A stretch of DNA of 64,000 nt from Azospirillum lipoferum (GCF_024170005.1 NZ_JALJXJ010000016.1:62001-126000), one strand, 5' to 3'. Shown: positions 24,627-33,767, numbered from the stretch's first letter. Notes: generated by a model not told the origin, from the letters alone. Numbers and translations are program-made.

Positions 24627-26560
24627 CGCGCCTCCTCCATGGTGGTGATGCCGGCATCGTCCGGCAGGAAGCCGCCGACCTGCCGGCGCCACAGCCGGGC
24701 ATAGGGACCGTCGCGGCGCAGCAGGGTGGCGTGGTCGCCATCCTCCAGGATCCGGCCTTTCTCCATATAAAGGATGCGGTCCATGCCGGTGACGGTCGAC
24801 AGCCGGTGGGCGATGGCGATCACCGTGCGGCCCTCGAACAGGTCGAGCAGGGCGTCCTGGATCAGATGCTCCGTCTCGGAGTCGAGGGACGAGGTCGCCT
24901 CGTCCAGCACCAGGATCGGCGCATCCTTCAGGAAGGCGCGGGCGATGGCGACCCGCTGGCGCTCGCCGCCCGACAGCTGGATGCCGCGCTCCCCCACCAC
25001 CGTGTCGTAGCCTGCGGCGCGCCCCTCGATGAAGCGGTCGCAATGGGCGCGGGCGGCTGCGGCGCGGATCGCCCCGTCGGCGGCTCCCTTTCCGTCCGGA
25101 CCCTCGCTGCCATAGGCGATGTTGTCGCGGATGGAGCGGTGGAACAGGCTGGGCAGTTGCGGCACCTCGGCCACCGCGCGGTTGAGCGAGGCGAGGCTGA
25201 CCATGGCGATGTCCTGGCCGTCGATCAGGATGCGGCCGCCTTGCAGCGGGAACTGCCGGCGCAGCAGGCGGACCAGCGTGCTCTTGCCGGCGCCGGACGG
25301 GCCGACCAGCGCCACCCGCTCCCCCGGCCGGATGGTCAGCGACAGGCCGTCGAATACCGCGCCCCCTTTCTCAAGATCGGAGCCCGGATGGGCGAAGCGG
25401 ACCTCCTCGAAGCGGATGGCGCCCTCGCTGACGGTCAGCTCCGGGCGGCCGGGCGGATCGGGGATTTCGTGCGGGCGGACGATCAGCTCCAGCGCCCCCG
25501 ACAGGATGCCCAGCTGTTCGAAGAAGCCCAGCATCCGTGTCGACAGGCCCCAGACATTGGTGCCGACGATGCTGGCCAGCGAGAAGATCATGGCGAAGTC
25601 GCCCACACTCATGCGGCCGGCCGTCGCCTCCGACACGGCGATGCCGATCAGGGTGATCTGGAAGACCAGCAGGGCGTTGAACAGCCAGAACCACATCCTG
25701 GTCAGGAACCAGCGCAGCTCCTTCGACCGGGCGATCTCGCCGGTCAGCGCGTCGGACAGGCCGGACAGCTCCTGGCGGCGGCGGGCGAAGGCGCGCACCA
25801 GCTCGGCATTGGCGATGATGTCGACCATGCGGCCGGTGGTCGACGACACCTCCTCCGAGAAGGCGTGCGACAGCCGCAGGCAGCGCCGGGCCAGCAGGGC
25901 CGACAGGGTCAGGTGTGCCGCGGTCCAGCCGACCAGCAGCCCGGCGAACAGGGTCTGGGCCGAGGCCAGCAGGGTCAGGCCGATGGCGAGGATGACGACG
26001 ATGCGGATGATGTCGTTGGTCAGGATTTCCAGGATCTGGATGGCGCTCTGCCCGGCCTGCTTGACCTTCTGGCCCAGGTTGCCGGCGAAATTGTCCTGGA
26101 AGTAGCGCGGCGAATGGTCGATCAGATGGTCGAACAGCCGGACCTGGATGGCATGGCGCAAGGCCGGCGAGGTGTGCAGATCCACCAGCTCGCGCAGGCG
26201 GTTGAACAGGGCGGACGCGATCCACAGCCCGCCCAGCAGCAGGAACCAGCGCATCACCTCCGATGTCCAGCCTCCGGGCCAGACGGGGGAGCCGGCGGGC
26301 GGCTGCCCCGCCAGTCCCGGCCCTGATAGTCCGGCGAGCGCATCGACCAGCCCGCGCATCGCCACCGGCTCCATCCCCATCAATCCGATCCCGCCGGCGG
26401 CGGCGAGGTTCAGCAGGATGGCGCGGCCGAGGAAACGCTCGCGCACGAACATCCACAGGAAGCGCCAGGGGGAGGAGGGCAGGGGGGAGGTTCCGGAAGA
26501 GGGCAAGGGGCGTCGGCGCTCCGTCGCGCGATTGGCCGGGCACCGCCGGCGGATGGACAC
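24623..26560 (-). CDS. ABC exporter, fused membrane and ATPase domains (MsbA/ABCB type)
   Basis: 645-residue half-transporter. Membrane domain about 30-340, with FRFQ-free but typical exporter topology including YFQDNFAGNLGQKVKQAGQS, a conserved intracellular-loop type segment. The ATPase has VALVGPSGAGKSTLVRLL, the Q-loop VPQLPSLFHRSIRDNIAYG, signature LSGGERQRVAIARAFL and Walker B ILVLDEATSSLD. It has no C39-like N-terminal domain, unlike the two type I secretion ATPases here. The substrate is not evident; lipid, glycolipid or peptide export are possible. It overlaps a small exported-protein gene and lies next to the replication origin. Confidence 0.9.
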   Translation of the reverse strand: MSIRRRCPANRATERRRPLPSSGTSPLPSSPWRFLWMFVRERFLGRAILLNLAAAGGIGLMGMEPVAMRGLVDALAGLSGPGLAGQPPAGSPVWPGGWTSEVMRWFLLLGGLWIASALFNRLRELVDLHTSPALRHAIQVRLFDHLIDHSPRYFQDNFAGNLGQKVKQAGQSAIQILEILTNDIIRIVVILAIGLTLLASAQTLFAGLLVGWTAAHLTLSALLARRCLRLSHAFSEEVSSTTGRMVDIIANAELVRAFARRRQELSGLSDALTGEIARSKELRWFLTRMWFWLFNALLVFQITLIGIAVSEATAGRMSVGDFAMIFSLASIVGTNVWGLSTRMLGFFEQLGILSGALELIVRPHEIPDPPGRPELTVSEGAIRFEEVRFAHPGSDLEKGGAVFDGLSLTIRPGERVALVGPSGAGKSTLVRLLRRQFPLQGGRILIDGQDIAMVSLASLNRAVAEVPQLPSLFHRSIRDNIAYGSEGPDGKGAADGAIRAAAARAHCDRFIEGRAAGYDTVVGERGIQLSGGERQRVAIARAFLKDAPILVLDEATSSLDSETEHLIQDALLDLFEGRTVIAIAHRLSTVTGMDRILYMEKGRILEDGDHATLLRRDGPYARLWRRQVGGFLPDDAGITTMEEAR

Positions 26561-26701
26561 CTTATAGGCGCAAGGCGGGGGAGGCGGAACGGGTCCTTCC
26601 GGTGCATGCCCGCTCCGACGGTCCGGTCACCGGCATGACCATTTCCTGGCCTGCGGCTATGCCGTTGAGGCGGGTTGCCGGATTCGCCTGTTGACGGTGG
26701 A

Positions 26702-26917
26702 ATGGAAACCCTCGATCGCCTCAAGGCCCTGCAAGCGACGCTCCGTGAAGCGCTGGAACGAAGACGGCGTCTTCTGGACCGGAGCCGCGAACGCCTGCGC
26801 CTGACCGAAAGGACGCTGACGGCGTCCCATCGCCTGATGGAGGGGAACCACCATGACCCGCACGCACCTCCCCTTGGACCAGCCTCCCCCGGACCAGTCG
26901 GAGGAAAGGCGGATTGA
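26702..26917 (+). CDS. Small charged helical protein, overlaps next gene
   Basis: 71 residues (METLDRLKALQATLREAL...). Its first 50 residues are arginine/leucine-rich with heptad-like spacing, predicting a coiled coil; the tail is histidine/proline-rich. The last 65 bp overlap the start of the longer coiled-coil gene in another frame, so coupling is possible. No known family. The reading frame is short and could be non-coding. Confidence 0.4.
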   Translation: METLDRLKALQATLREALERRRRLLDRSRERLRLTERTLTASHRLMEGNHHDPHAPPLGPASPGPVGGKAD

Positions 26918-27377
26918 TGCCGAAGACTGGAGGCGGCGCAGCGAGACGCGCCGTACCAGGAGCGAGGACGATCGCCATGCGGCCGAGCTGAGGCGCGAGA
27001 AAGCCGAAGAGGAGCGAAGCGCGGCGTTCGAGCGCCATATGGAGGCGGAGGGTGCCCGCATCATGGCCGAGGAAGGCCGGATCACGGGCGAAATGCAACG
27101 GCGGGAGGCCGAGGGCTGGCGGATCGAAGACGAGGATCGCCGCCGGTCGGAGGAGGAGGCAAGGCGTGCGGCGGAAGAGGCGCGTCAGGCCGAGGAGCGG
27201 GCGAGACAGCTTCATGAGGAGGCCCGCCTCTCGGCCGAGCAGGCGCGGTTCTACGCCGAGCAGGCGCGGACGCAGGCGGAGCGGATCCGCGCGGCTGCCG
27301 ACGAGCAGCGCCTGCTCATGGAGGAGATGCGCGAAACCATCCGGCGCTATGAGGCCCTGCTGGCCCGCGGCGGGTAG
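26853..27377 (+). CDS. Highly charged coiled-coil protein
   Basis: 174 residues, nearly all Arg, Glu, Ala and Gln after a short proline-rich head, with continuous heptads from about residue 17 to 170. Repeated patterns such as EEARRAAEEARQAEERA and AEQARFYAEQARTQAERIR indicate a single long rod. No signal peptide or membrane segment. Function unknown; such proteins can be structural, or antigen-like products of chance open frames in high-GC DNA. Here the consistent heptad register and the ATG after GGGAACCACC favour a real gene. Confidence 0.55.
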   Translation: MTRTHLPLDQPPPDQSEERRIDAEDWRRRSETRRTRSEDDRHAAELRREKAEEERSAAFERHMEAEGARIMAEEGRITGEMQRREAEGWRIEDEDRRRSEEEARRAAEEARQAEERARQLHEEARLSAEQARFYAEQARTQAERIRAAADEQRLLMEEMRETIRRYEALLARGG

Positions 27378-27378
27378 A

Positions 27379-27421
27379 GTGTGATCGTTTCAAGCGGAAT
27401 CGCTTGAAACGTGAATCACAC
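27379..27421. repeat. Nested inverted repeat, TTTCAAGCG type
   Basis: CGTTTCAAGCG-GAAT-CGCTTGAAACG (27386-27411) inside GTGTGAT ... ATCACAC arms, with a TGA bulge on one side. It begins two bases after the coiled-coil gene's stop codon. The inner sequence resembles repeats I associate with Azospirillum-like genomes; a looser version occurs at about 33718-33752. Confidence 0.6.
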
Positions 27422-27436
27422 GGAAAATCAAAAGCT

Positions 27437-27478
27437 TAGAGTCTGTCTGGTGCTGATTGAAGCACCAGACAGACTCTA
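27437..27478 (-). terminator. Intrinsic terminator for the hydroxylase-like gene
   Basis: Perfect 18-bp stem (27437-27454 / 27461-27478) with a 6-base loop, followed on the minus strand by AGCTTTTGATTTTCC. It lies 10 bp past the stop codon of the gene at 27489-28160. Confidence 0.8.
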
Positions 27479-27488
27479 AAGGCCGCCT

Positions 27489-28160
27489 TCAGGCCGTCAC
27501 CGATTCCCGGTTGGCCAGGAAGCTGTTGACCGCCTGCTCGCCCAGGACGCCGCGCAGCGCCAGCTGGCCATACAGGTCGGGTGGGGCGAGGGAGCGGGCG
27601 GGCCCGTCGCTGACCACATCCACCAGCAGGACGATCCGCTGCTCCCCGGGCGCGTTCTCCACCTGATGGGGGAAGGTGAAGTCGCCGGCCCACAGCGTGC
27701 CGGCGGGATAGGCCGCCGGGCTGTCGCCGATCCAGGTCACGGCACCGGGCGGGGCGATGACCGGCACGATCAGCCGGGCTTCGGGCTGGTGCAGGCCGGC
27801 GCTGTCGAAATGCCAGCGGAGCAGGCCGCCCGGCTCCTGCCGGTGGACGTAGCAGGACAGGATGCGGCAGCCCAGCCCCTCCAGCAGGGTGCGGGCGGCC
27901 GGCATCAGGCCGAGCGCCGGGGTGGGCTTGCCGATGGCGCGGTTGCTGTCGGGCCCGAGCCCCTCCTCGATCAGGGTGATCGACGACCAGCTGCCGTCGC
28001 CGGCCCTGAACTGGCGCCCCTCGTCCCCCGTCGCCGCGTCGAGGGCGTCGAACTCGCGCCGGAGCGCGTCTGGGTCGGCGCGGACGGTCAGCGGGGCGTG
28101 CAGCACCAGACCGCTGCCGGCGGTGACCTGCTGCCAGGGGTGAAGGGGGTGGGACTGCAT
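27489..28160 (-). CDS. Aspartyl/asparaginyl beta-hydroxylase-like 2-oxoglutarate oxygenase
   Basis: 223 residues resembling the Asp/Asn hydroxylase family (Fe(II) and 2-oxoglutarate dependent). The metal motif appears as LRWHFDSAG near residue 115, and the distal His with the 2-oxoglutarate-binding Arg as PHQVENAPGEQRIVLLVDV near 164-182. Between them are RLIVPVIAPPGA and GDFTFP. A Cys lies in the core strand (ILSCYVHRQEPGG). Bacterial members hydroxylate lipids, ornithine lipids or small substrates; the target here is unknown. It faces a GT4 gene across a 164-bp AT-richer divergent promoter region. Confidence 0.8.
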   Translation of the reverse strand: MQSHPLHPWQQVTAGSGLVLHAPLTVRADPDALRREFDALDAATGDEGRQFRAGDGSWSSITLIEEGLGPDSNRAIGKPTPALGLMPAARTLLEGLGCRILSCYVHRQEPGGLLRWHFDSAGLHQPEARLIVPVIAPPGAVTWIGDSPAAYPAGTLWAGDFTFPHQVENAPGEQRIVLLVDVVSDGPARSLAPPDLYGQLALRGVLGEQAVNSFLANRESVTA

Positions 28161-28324
28161 GGCGGGAAGGCCGTCCGGTTGTGGCTTTACCCAGTTCTTA
28201 AACTTATTTTCGGGGATATGCCACCCGGCACCCCTATGGGGCGGATGGTCTTATGCATCGACAGCGGTGACGGATGGTTGCAGGCTGTCGCCCCGTTTCC
28301 CCCTTTTCCGGGCATCGTCTTTCC

Positions 28325-29578
28325 ATGCGGATCCTGTTCGTCCACCAGAACACCCCCGGCCAGTACAAGCATCTCGTCCGCCATTTCGCGGCGGATCCGG
28401 CCCATCGGGTCGCCTTCATCGGCAAGGTCCGGCGCGAGCTGCCGAAGGGCGTGCAGATGGCGCTCTACCGGCCGACCCGCGAGCCGGGGGAGAACACCCA
28501 CCCCTATATCCGCATGTTCGAAGGACAGGTCCTGCACGGGCAGGGCGCCGTGCGCGCCGGGCTGGCCCTGCAGAAGGAGGGCTTCACCCCCGACGTGATC
28601 TGCGCCCATCCCGGCTGGGGCGAGGCGCTGTTCCTGAAGGACCTGTTCCCGGACGCCCGCCTGCTGCTCTATTGCGAGTTCTTCTATCGGGCGGAGGGAT
28701 CGGACGTCGGCTTCGACCCGGAAAAGCCGGTGACGCTGGAGACGCGCTGCCGCATCCGCACCAAGAACGCCTCGCTGCTGACCGGGCTGGACGCGATGGA
28801 CTGGGGCGTCAGCCCGACCCGGTGGCAGCGGCAGCAGCATCCCGACGCCTTCCGTCCGCGCATCTCGGTGATCCATGACGGGGTCGACACCGCGGTCTGC
28901 CGGCCGGATCCGGCCGCCACCGTCACCCTGCCCGACGGCCGCAGCCTGTCGCGCGAGGACGAGGTGGTGACCTATGTCGCCCGCAATCTGGAGCCCTACC
29001 GCGGCTTTCCCACCTTCATGCGGGCGGCGGCGGAGCTGCTGCGGCGCCGGCCGAAGCTGCACATCCTGATGGTGGGCGGCGACGAGGTCAGCTATGGCGC
29101 GCCACCGGAGGGGGGTGGCACCTGGCGCGAGGCGATGTGGCGGGAGACGATGCTGGACGCCGCCGGCAATCCCAGGCCTGAGGCGGCGCGGCTGCATGTG
29201 CTGGGCAAGCTGCCCTATGACCGTTACCTGTCGGTCCTGCGCATCTCGCGCGCCCATATCTACCTGACCTTCCCCTTCGTCCTGTCCTGGTCGATGCTGG
29301 AGGCGATGGCCTGCGGCGCCGTCATCGTCGGCTCCGACACGCCGCCGGTCGCCGAGGTGATCGAGGACGGGGTGAACGGGCTGCTGACCGGCTTCCACGA
29401 TCCCATGGCGCTTGCCGACCGGGTGGAGACGGTGCTGGACGATCCGGAGCTGCGCGCCGCCCTGTCGGCCGCCGCCCGGCGGACGGCGGTGGAGCGCTTC
29501 GACCTCGCCACCGTCTGCCTGCCGGCCCAGATCCGCCTGCTGGAGGACGTGCAGGCCGGGCGGGTGCCGGTTCTTTAG
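28325..29578 (+). CDS. Glycosyltransferase family 4
   Basis: GT-B fold transferase of 417 residues. The N-terminus MRILFVHQNTPGQYKHLVRH is typical of a GT4 subgroup. The acceptor half contains CAHPGWGEALFLKDLFPDARLL. The donor half has YVARNLEPYRGFPTFMRA, GKLPYDRYLSVLRISRAHIYL, and the EX7E-type SMLEAMACGAVIVGSDTPPVAEVI, with E/E in the expected positions. I use ATG 28325; 17 upstream codons lack conservation. Donor sugar unknown. It faces the TPR-glycosyltransferase gene with 9 bp between stop codons. Confidence 0.9.
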   Translation: MRILFVHQNTPGQYKHLVRHFAADPAHRVAFIGKVRRELPKGVQMALYRPTREPGENTHPYIRMFEGQVLHGQGAVRAGLALQKEGFTPDVICAHPGWGEALFLKDLFPDARLLLYCEFFYRAEGSDVGFDPEKPVTLETRCRIRTKNASLLTGLDAMDWGVSPTRWQRQQHPDAFRPRISVIHDGVDTAVCRPDPAATVTLPDGRSLSREDEVVTYVARNLEPYRGFPTFMRAAAELLRRRPKLHILMVGGDEVSYGAPPEGGGTWREAMWRETMLDAAGNPRPEAARLHVLGKLPYDRYLSVLRISRAHIYLTFPFVLSWSMLEAMACGAVIVGSDTPPVAEVIEDGVNGLLTGFHDPMALADRVETVLDDPELRAALSAAARRTAVERFDLATVCLPAQIRLLEDVQAGRVPVL

Positions 29579-29587
29579 GAGGAAAGG

Positions 29588-30982
29588 TTAGCGGCCCGCC
29601 GCCAGTCTCTCCAGATCCCCCCGCACCGCCTCGAACACCGGAGCCCAATCCTCGTCCGGACCCTGGCGGTAGAGGCGCATCGACGGGTACCAGGGGGTGG
29701 TGGGGCCGGTGCGGCCGTAGACCCAGTAGGGGACATGCTGCACCAGGTTCCACACCGGCACCCCCAGCGAGCCGGCGAGGTGGGCGACCGAGCTGTCGGT
29801 CATGATGACCAGATCCAGCTCTTCCAGGACCGCGGCGGTGTCGGCGAAGTCCTGCATCTCCGGACCCAGCGCCGTGATGGGCGTATCGGGGCCGAGCGCT
29901 TGCAGCTCGGCCTCCGGCGGACCCTTCTGCAAACTGTGGAAGGCGGTGTTCGGGACCGACAGCAGCGGCAGGAAGCGGTCCAGCCCGGCGGCACGGATGT
30001 GGTTGTCGTTGAAGCCCTGGTTGCCCGACCAGACGATGCCGACCCTGAACCGGTCATCACGCGGCCCCAGAAGCCGGGCGGCCTTGGCGCGCGCCTCCTC
30101 CGGGATCGTCAGGCGGGGCGGCGGCGGCACCGTGTCGGCGGTGGTGCCGAAGCGGTGCGGCAGGCTCATGATCGAGCTGTGGACATGGTAGATCGGCGTC
30201 GGCGCCACATCGCGCGGCACGAAGGCGTCGACCCCCGCCATGCCGTCGAACAGGCGGCGCAGTTCTTCCGCGCGTTCGACCACCACCCGGCGGGCGCCCA
30301 GCCCCTTCAGCAGCGGCAGGTAGCGCGCCATCATGATGGTGTCGCCGAAGCCCTGCTCGGTGGTGACCATGATGATCTTGCCGTCCAGCGGCTGGCCGGT
30401 CCAGCGCGGCCCCTGATGGGGGCGGTAGGCCTGCTGCTGGTATTCGTCGAGCCAGTAGCGGCATTCGTAGTCGGCGAAGCCTTCCTCATACTCCCCCTCG
30501 TGCAGGCGGACCTGGGCGCGGCCCCAGCGGTGGCTGGGAAAGTCCGGCTGCAAATGGATCAGCCGGTCCAGCGCCGTCCGGCAGGCGGGGAAGTCACCGC
30601 GGCGCTGGAGGGCAACGGTCAGCCGGAACAGGACGCCCGGGTCGGCGGGATCGAGCGCCAGGGCGCGCCCGATCGCGTGCAGCGCCTCGGCATGCCGTCC
30701 GCAATGGGTCAGGGCGAACGCCCGCTCGGCCCAGGCGGCGCCCTGGCTGGGGTCGAGAAGAAGGGCGCGCCGGCTGCTGGCCGCGGCCAAGTCGCGCAGG
30801 CCCGGCCGGTTCAGCAGCTTGCTTCGGATGATCCACCCCTCGGTATCGGCGGGGTCCCCGGCCAGCCGGAACTCGATTGGCTGGGGGGCGGGCTGCGGCG
30901 CCATCTGCGGCGGGACGGCGAAGGGCGGGAGGCCCGCCATGGCAGGGACCGGAGGCAGGGGCGACAGGGGAATGTTCGTCAT
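29588..30982 (-). CDS. TPR protein with glycosyltransferase-9-like C-terminal domain
   Basis: 464 residues from ATG 30982. A proline-rich head is followed by three or so tetratricopeptide-like helix pairs, about residues 55-175 (AERAFALTHCGRHAEALHAIGRALALDPADPG and neighbours, spaced 34). The C-terminal half, about 200-460, resembles the heptosyltransferase/GT9 fold, with GFGDTIMMARYLPLLKGLGA, VGIVWSGNQGFN and LDLVIMTDSSVAHLAGSLGVPVW. Proteins of this TPR plus GT-B type act in flagellin or surface-protein glycosylation and in polysaccharide synthesis. It diverges from pseB, the pathway for which flagellin glycosylation is the usual outlet. Confidence 0.82.
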   Translation of the reverse strand: MTNIPLSPLPPVPAMAGLPPFAVPPQMAPQPAPQPIEFRLAGDPADTEGWIIRSKLLNRPGLRDLAAASSRRALLLDPSQGAAWAERAFALTHCGRHAEALHAIGRALALDPADPGVLFRLTVALQRRGDFPACRTALDRLIHLQPDFPSHRWGRAQVRLHEGEYEEGFADYECRYWLDEYQQQAYRPHQGPRWTGQPLDGKIIMVTTEQGFGDTIMMARYLPLLKGLGARRVVVERAEELRRLFDGMAGVDAFVPRDVAPTPIYHVHSSIMSLPHRFGTTADTVPPPPRLTIPEEARAKAARLLGPRDDRFRVGIVWSGNQGFNDNHIRAAGLDRFLPLLSVPNTAFHSLQKGPPEAELQALGPDTPITALGPEMQDFADTAAVLEELDLVIMTDSSVAHLAGSLGVPVWNLVQHVPYWVYGRTGPTTPWYPSMRLYRQGPDEDWAPVFEAVRGDLERLAAGR

Positions 30983-31404
30983 GAACCGGCCGGCGGAAAG
31001 AGGGGGAAGGCGGCGAGAAACTATAGAGAAGGCCGTTCGCCACCCGCAAGGCGCGACATCCGGCAAACCGTATCGCGCCTGGGAGGTGATGTCCTGCGTC
31101 CTCCTCCGCCGGCCCCGCTTCCCGACAGGCCTTGCGCCGGGGGGCATCCTGAATTAACCCGATCGTCAGAAAGCACCGGTTACCGTCGGGGTTCATTTCG
31201 ATCCCGATGCGGCGCCCGTCCCGGACCCTCCGGCCGGCGGGCCGGCGGCTTCGAGCGATGCGGCTTCAATGGACGGAACCGGCGGTGACGACACACTCCA
31301 GCAAGGCGGACGGGGCCAGGCCGGGAACTCCGGCGGACGGATCGGACGAGATCGCCCCGTCCGGCAGCGGGCTTGAGGCAGGGGGGCTCGAGGCGGGGCT
31401 GCGC
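30983..31404. other. Divergent intergenic region before pseB
   Basis: About 420 bp between the TPR-glycosyltransferase and pseB. It contains an open in-frame stretch upstream of pseB from 31207 that would add up to 66 residues, arginine-rich and then glycine-rich, but it is unlike the family and probably untranslated. AT-richer words near 31150-31200 (GAATTAACC, GTTACCG) are possible promoter elements. No RNA gene or strong hairpin seen. Confidence 0.4.
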
Positions 31405-32397
31405 ATGCTGGACGGCCGGTCGATCCTGGTGACTGGCGGCACCGGCTCCTTCGGGCGCCGCTTCGTCGAGACGGTGATGCGGCATGCCAGGCCGCGCCGG
31501 GTCGTCATCTTCTCCCGCGACGAATTCAAGCAGTACGAGATGCAGCAGCACATGCCGGCGGACTGGGCGCCGACGCTGCGCTATTTCATCGGCGACGTGC
31601 GCGATTGCGAGCGGCTGAAGCTGGCGATGCGCGGCGTCGATTTCTGCGTCCATGCCGCAGCGCTGAAGCATGTGCCGGCCGCCGAATACAACCCGATGGA
31701 ATGCATCAACACCAACGTCTACGGGGCGGAGAACGTGGTGCGGGCGGCGCTGTCGGCCGGGGTGCGGCGCGTCGTCGCGCTGTCGACCGACAAGGCGGCC
31801 AACCCGATCAACCTCTATGGCGCCAGCAAGCTGGCGTCTGACAAGATCTTCATCGCCGCCAACAACCTGTCGGGCGCGCTCGACACCCGCTTCGCGGTGG
31901 TGCGCTACGGCAATGTGGTGGGGTCGCGCGGCAGCGTCGTCCCGCTGTTCCGCAAGATGATCGCCGCGGGGGCGGACCACCTGCCGGTCACCGACGAGCG
32001 GATGACCCGCTTCTGGATCACCCTGCAGCATGGCGTCGATTTCGTGCTGTCCTGCTTCGCCATGATGCAGGGCGGCGAGATCTTCGTGCCGAAGATCCCC
32101 AGCATGCGCATCGCCGACCTCGCCCGCGCCATGGCGCCGGATCTGCCGCAGAAGATCGTCGGCATCCGGCCGGGCGAGAAGCTGCACGAGGTGATGATCA
32201 CCGAGGACGATTCCCGCCAGACCTACGAGCTGGACGACCGCTACGTCATCGAGCCGGCCTTCACCTTCTGGCAGCATGCGCCGTACGAGCGGCTGAGCGC
32301 CCGCCCGGTGACCGACGGCTTCCGCTATGCCAGCGACGGCAACGACGACTGGCTGGACGGCGAGCGGCTGCGCACCCTGCTGGCGGAAGCGCCCTGA
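31405..32397 (+). CDS. pseB: UDP-N-acetylglucosamine 4,6-dehydratase (inverting), PseB type
   Basis: First enzyme of CMP-pseudaminate synthesis; it converts UDP-GlcNAc to UDP-2-acetamido-2,6-dideoxy-beta-L-arabino-hexos-4-ulose. SDR protein of 330 residues. MLDGRSILVTGGTGSFGRRF at the start, FSRDEFKQYEM, AALKHVPAAEYNP, STDKAANPINLYGASKL with the catalytic Lys, and RYGNVVGSRGSVVPLF are PseB/FlaA1 blocks. ATG 31405 was chosen by family length (H. pylori PseB 333). The stop overlaps the pseC start (TGATG). The later enzymes (PseH, G, I, F) are not in the window. Confidence 0.93.
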   Translation: MLDGRSILVTGGTGSFGRRFVETVMRHARPRRVVIFSRDEFKQYEMQQHMPADWAPTLRYFIGDVRDCERLKLAMRGVDFCVHAAALKHVPAAEYNPMECINTNVYGAENVVRAALSAGVRRVVALSTDKAANPINLYGASKLASDKIFIAANNLSGALDTRFAVVRYGNVVGSRGSVVPLFRKMIAAGADHLPVTDERMTRFWITLQHGVDFVLSCFAMMQGGEIFVPKIPSMRIADLARAMAPDLPQKIVGIRPGEKLHEVMITEDDSRQTYELDDRYVIEPAFTFWQHAPYERLSARPVTDGFRYASDGNDDWLDGERLRTLLAEAP

Positions 32398-33653
32398 TGA
32401 CAAATCTGCCCTTCCTCCCCTATGGCCGCCAGTCGGTGGAGGAGGAGGACATCGCCGCGGTGGCGGCGGTGCTGCGTGGCGACTGGCTGACCCAGGGGCC
32501 GGCGGTCGCCGCCTTCGAACGGGCCCTGGCCGCGCGGGTGGGTGCCGCCGAGGCGGTGGCCTGCGCCAACGCCACCGCGGCGCTACGGCTGGCCTACACC
32601 GCGCTGGGCATCGGGCCGGGCGACGCTGTGGTGGTGCCGTCCAACACCTTCCTCGCCACAGCCTCCGCCGCCCGTCACGCCGGGGCCGAGGTCGCCTTCG
32701 CCGATGTCGATCCCGACAGCGGCCTGATGGGCGTCGCCGAGGCCGAGGCCGCCATCGCCCGCGCGGCCAAGGCCGGCTGGCGCGTCCGGGCGCTCGCCCC
32801 CGTCCATTATGCCGGGCAGACCGCCCAGATGGCCGGGCTGGCGGCGCTTGCCCGGGCGGAAGGGCTGGCGCTGGTCGAGGATGCCGCCCATGCCATCGGC
32901 ACGGTCGATCTGTCAGGGGGCGATCTGCCCGGCATGATGGACGGGGGCGAGAGGCCGGTCGGCGCCGGATGGCGGGAGGTGGAGGCCGGGTCGCTGACCG
33001 TCTTCTCCTTCCATCCGGTCAAGACCATCGCCGCCGGGGAGGGTGGGGCGGTCACCGGCAACGACCCGGCGCTGATGGCGCGGGTGCGGCGCCTGTGCAA
33101 CCACGGCATGAGGCGCACGCCCGAACCGGGGGAGGGCTTCGCCGATCCCGACGCCGCGCTGGATGCGGAAGGGAACGCCAACCCCTGGTACTATGAAATG
33201 GCGGAGCCCGGCTTCAACCATCGCCTGTCCGACATCCATGCGGCATTGGTGCTGAGCCAGCTCGGCCGGCTGGACCGCTTCGTCGAACGGCGGGCGCGGC
33301 TGATGGCGCTCTATGCCGATCGGTTGGCCCCGCTGGCCCCGCTGGTGCGGCCGCCGGCCCTGGTGCCCTGGTGCCGGCCGGCCTGGCACCTGTGCGCCGC
33401 GCGCATCGACTTCGACGCGGCACGGCGGCCCCGTTCGGCCGTGATGGCGGGCTTGCGCGCCCTGGGCGTCGGCACCCAGGTGCACTATATCCCGGTCCAT
33501 CGCCAACCCTACTGGCGCCGCCGCTACGGCGACCTCGCCCTGCCCGGCGCCATGAACCATTACGCCCACACGCTGTCGCTGCCGCTGTTCCCGGCCATGG
33601 CCGACGGCGACGTCGAGCGGGTCGCCGCGGCGCTGGAGCGGGTCCTGTCCTGA
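32397..33653 (+). CDS. pseC: UDP-4-amino-sugar aminotransferase, PseC type (DegT/DnrJ/EryC1)
   Basis: PLP enzyme adding the 4-amino group to the PseB product. 418 residues. N-terminus FLPYGRQSVEEEDIAAV; WLTQGPAVAAFERALAARV; the PLP-site block VPSNTFLATASAARHAGAEV; DAAHAIG with the cofactor Asp; and the Schiff-base lysine in FSFHPVKTIAAGEGG. Two small insertions (AAKAGWRVRALAPVH and DLPGMMDGGERPVGAGW) make it longer than H. pylori PseC (about 375). It ends QVHYIPVHRQPYW, characteristic of PseC. The product could enter pseudaminate or remain a 4-amino-dideoxy sugar if later Pse enzymes are absent. Confidence 0.92.
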   Translation: MTNLPFLPYGRQSVEEEDIAAVAAVLRGDWLTQGPAVAAFERALAARVGAAEAVACANATAALRLAYTALGIGPGDAVVVPSNTFLATASAARHAGAEVAFADVDPDSGLMGVAEAEAAIARAAKAGWRVRALAPVHYAGQTAQMAGLAALARAEGLALVEDAAHAIGTVDLSGGDLPGMMDGGERPVGAGWREVEAGSLTVFSFHPVKTIAAGEGGAVTGNDPALMARVRRLCNHGMRRTPEPGEGFADPDAALDAEGNANPWYYEMAEPGFNHRLSDIHAALVLSQLGRLDRFVERRARLMALYADRLAPLAPLVRPPALVPWCRPAWHLCAARIDFDAARRPRSAVMAGLRALGVGTQVHYIPVHRQPYWRRRYGDLALPGAMNHYAHTLSLPLFPAMADGDVERVAAALERVLS

Positions 33654-33767
33654 TCCGGGTCCAGCCGGCCAGCCCAAGGGCAGGGTCAAGGGCTGGGGGA
33701 GTTCAGGGTCCAGACCGTTTCGCCCAAGCGATTCCGTTAGCGTTTTGGACGGGATGGACCGATAACA

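Noticed and set aside
31207..31404. 66-residue N-terminal extension of PseB
   Set aside because: Unlike the family and of low complexity; ATG 31405 gives the normal length.
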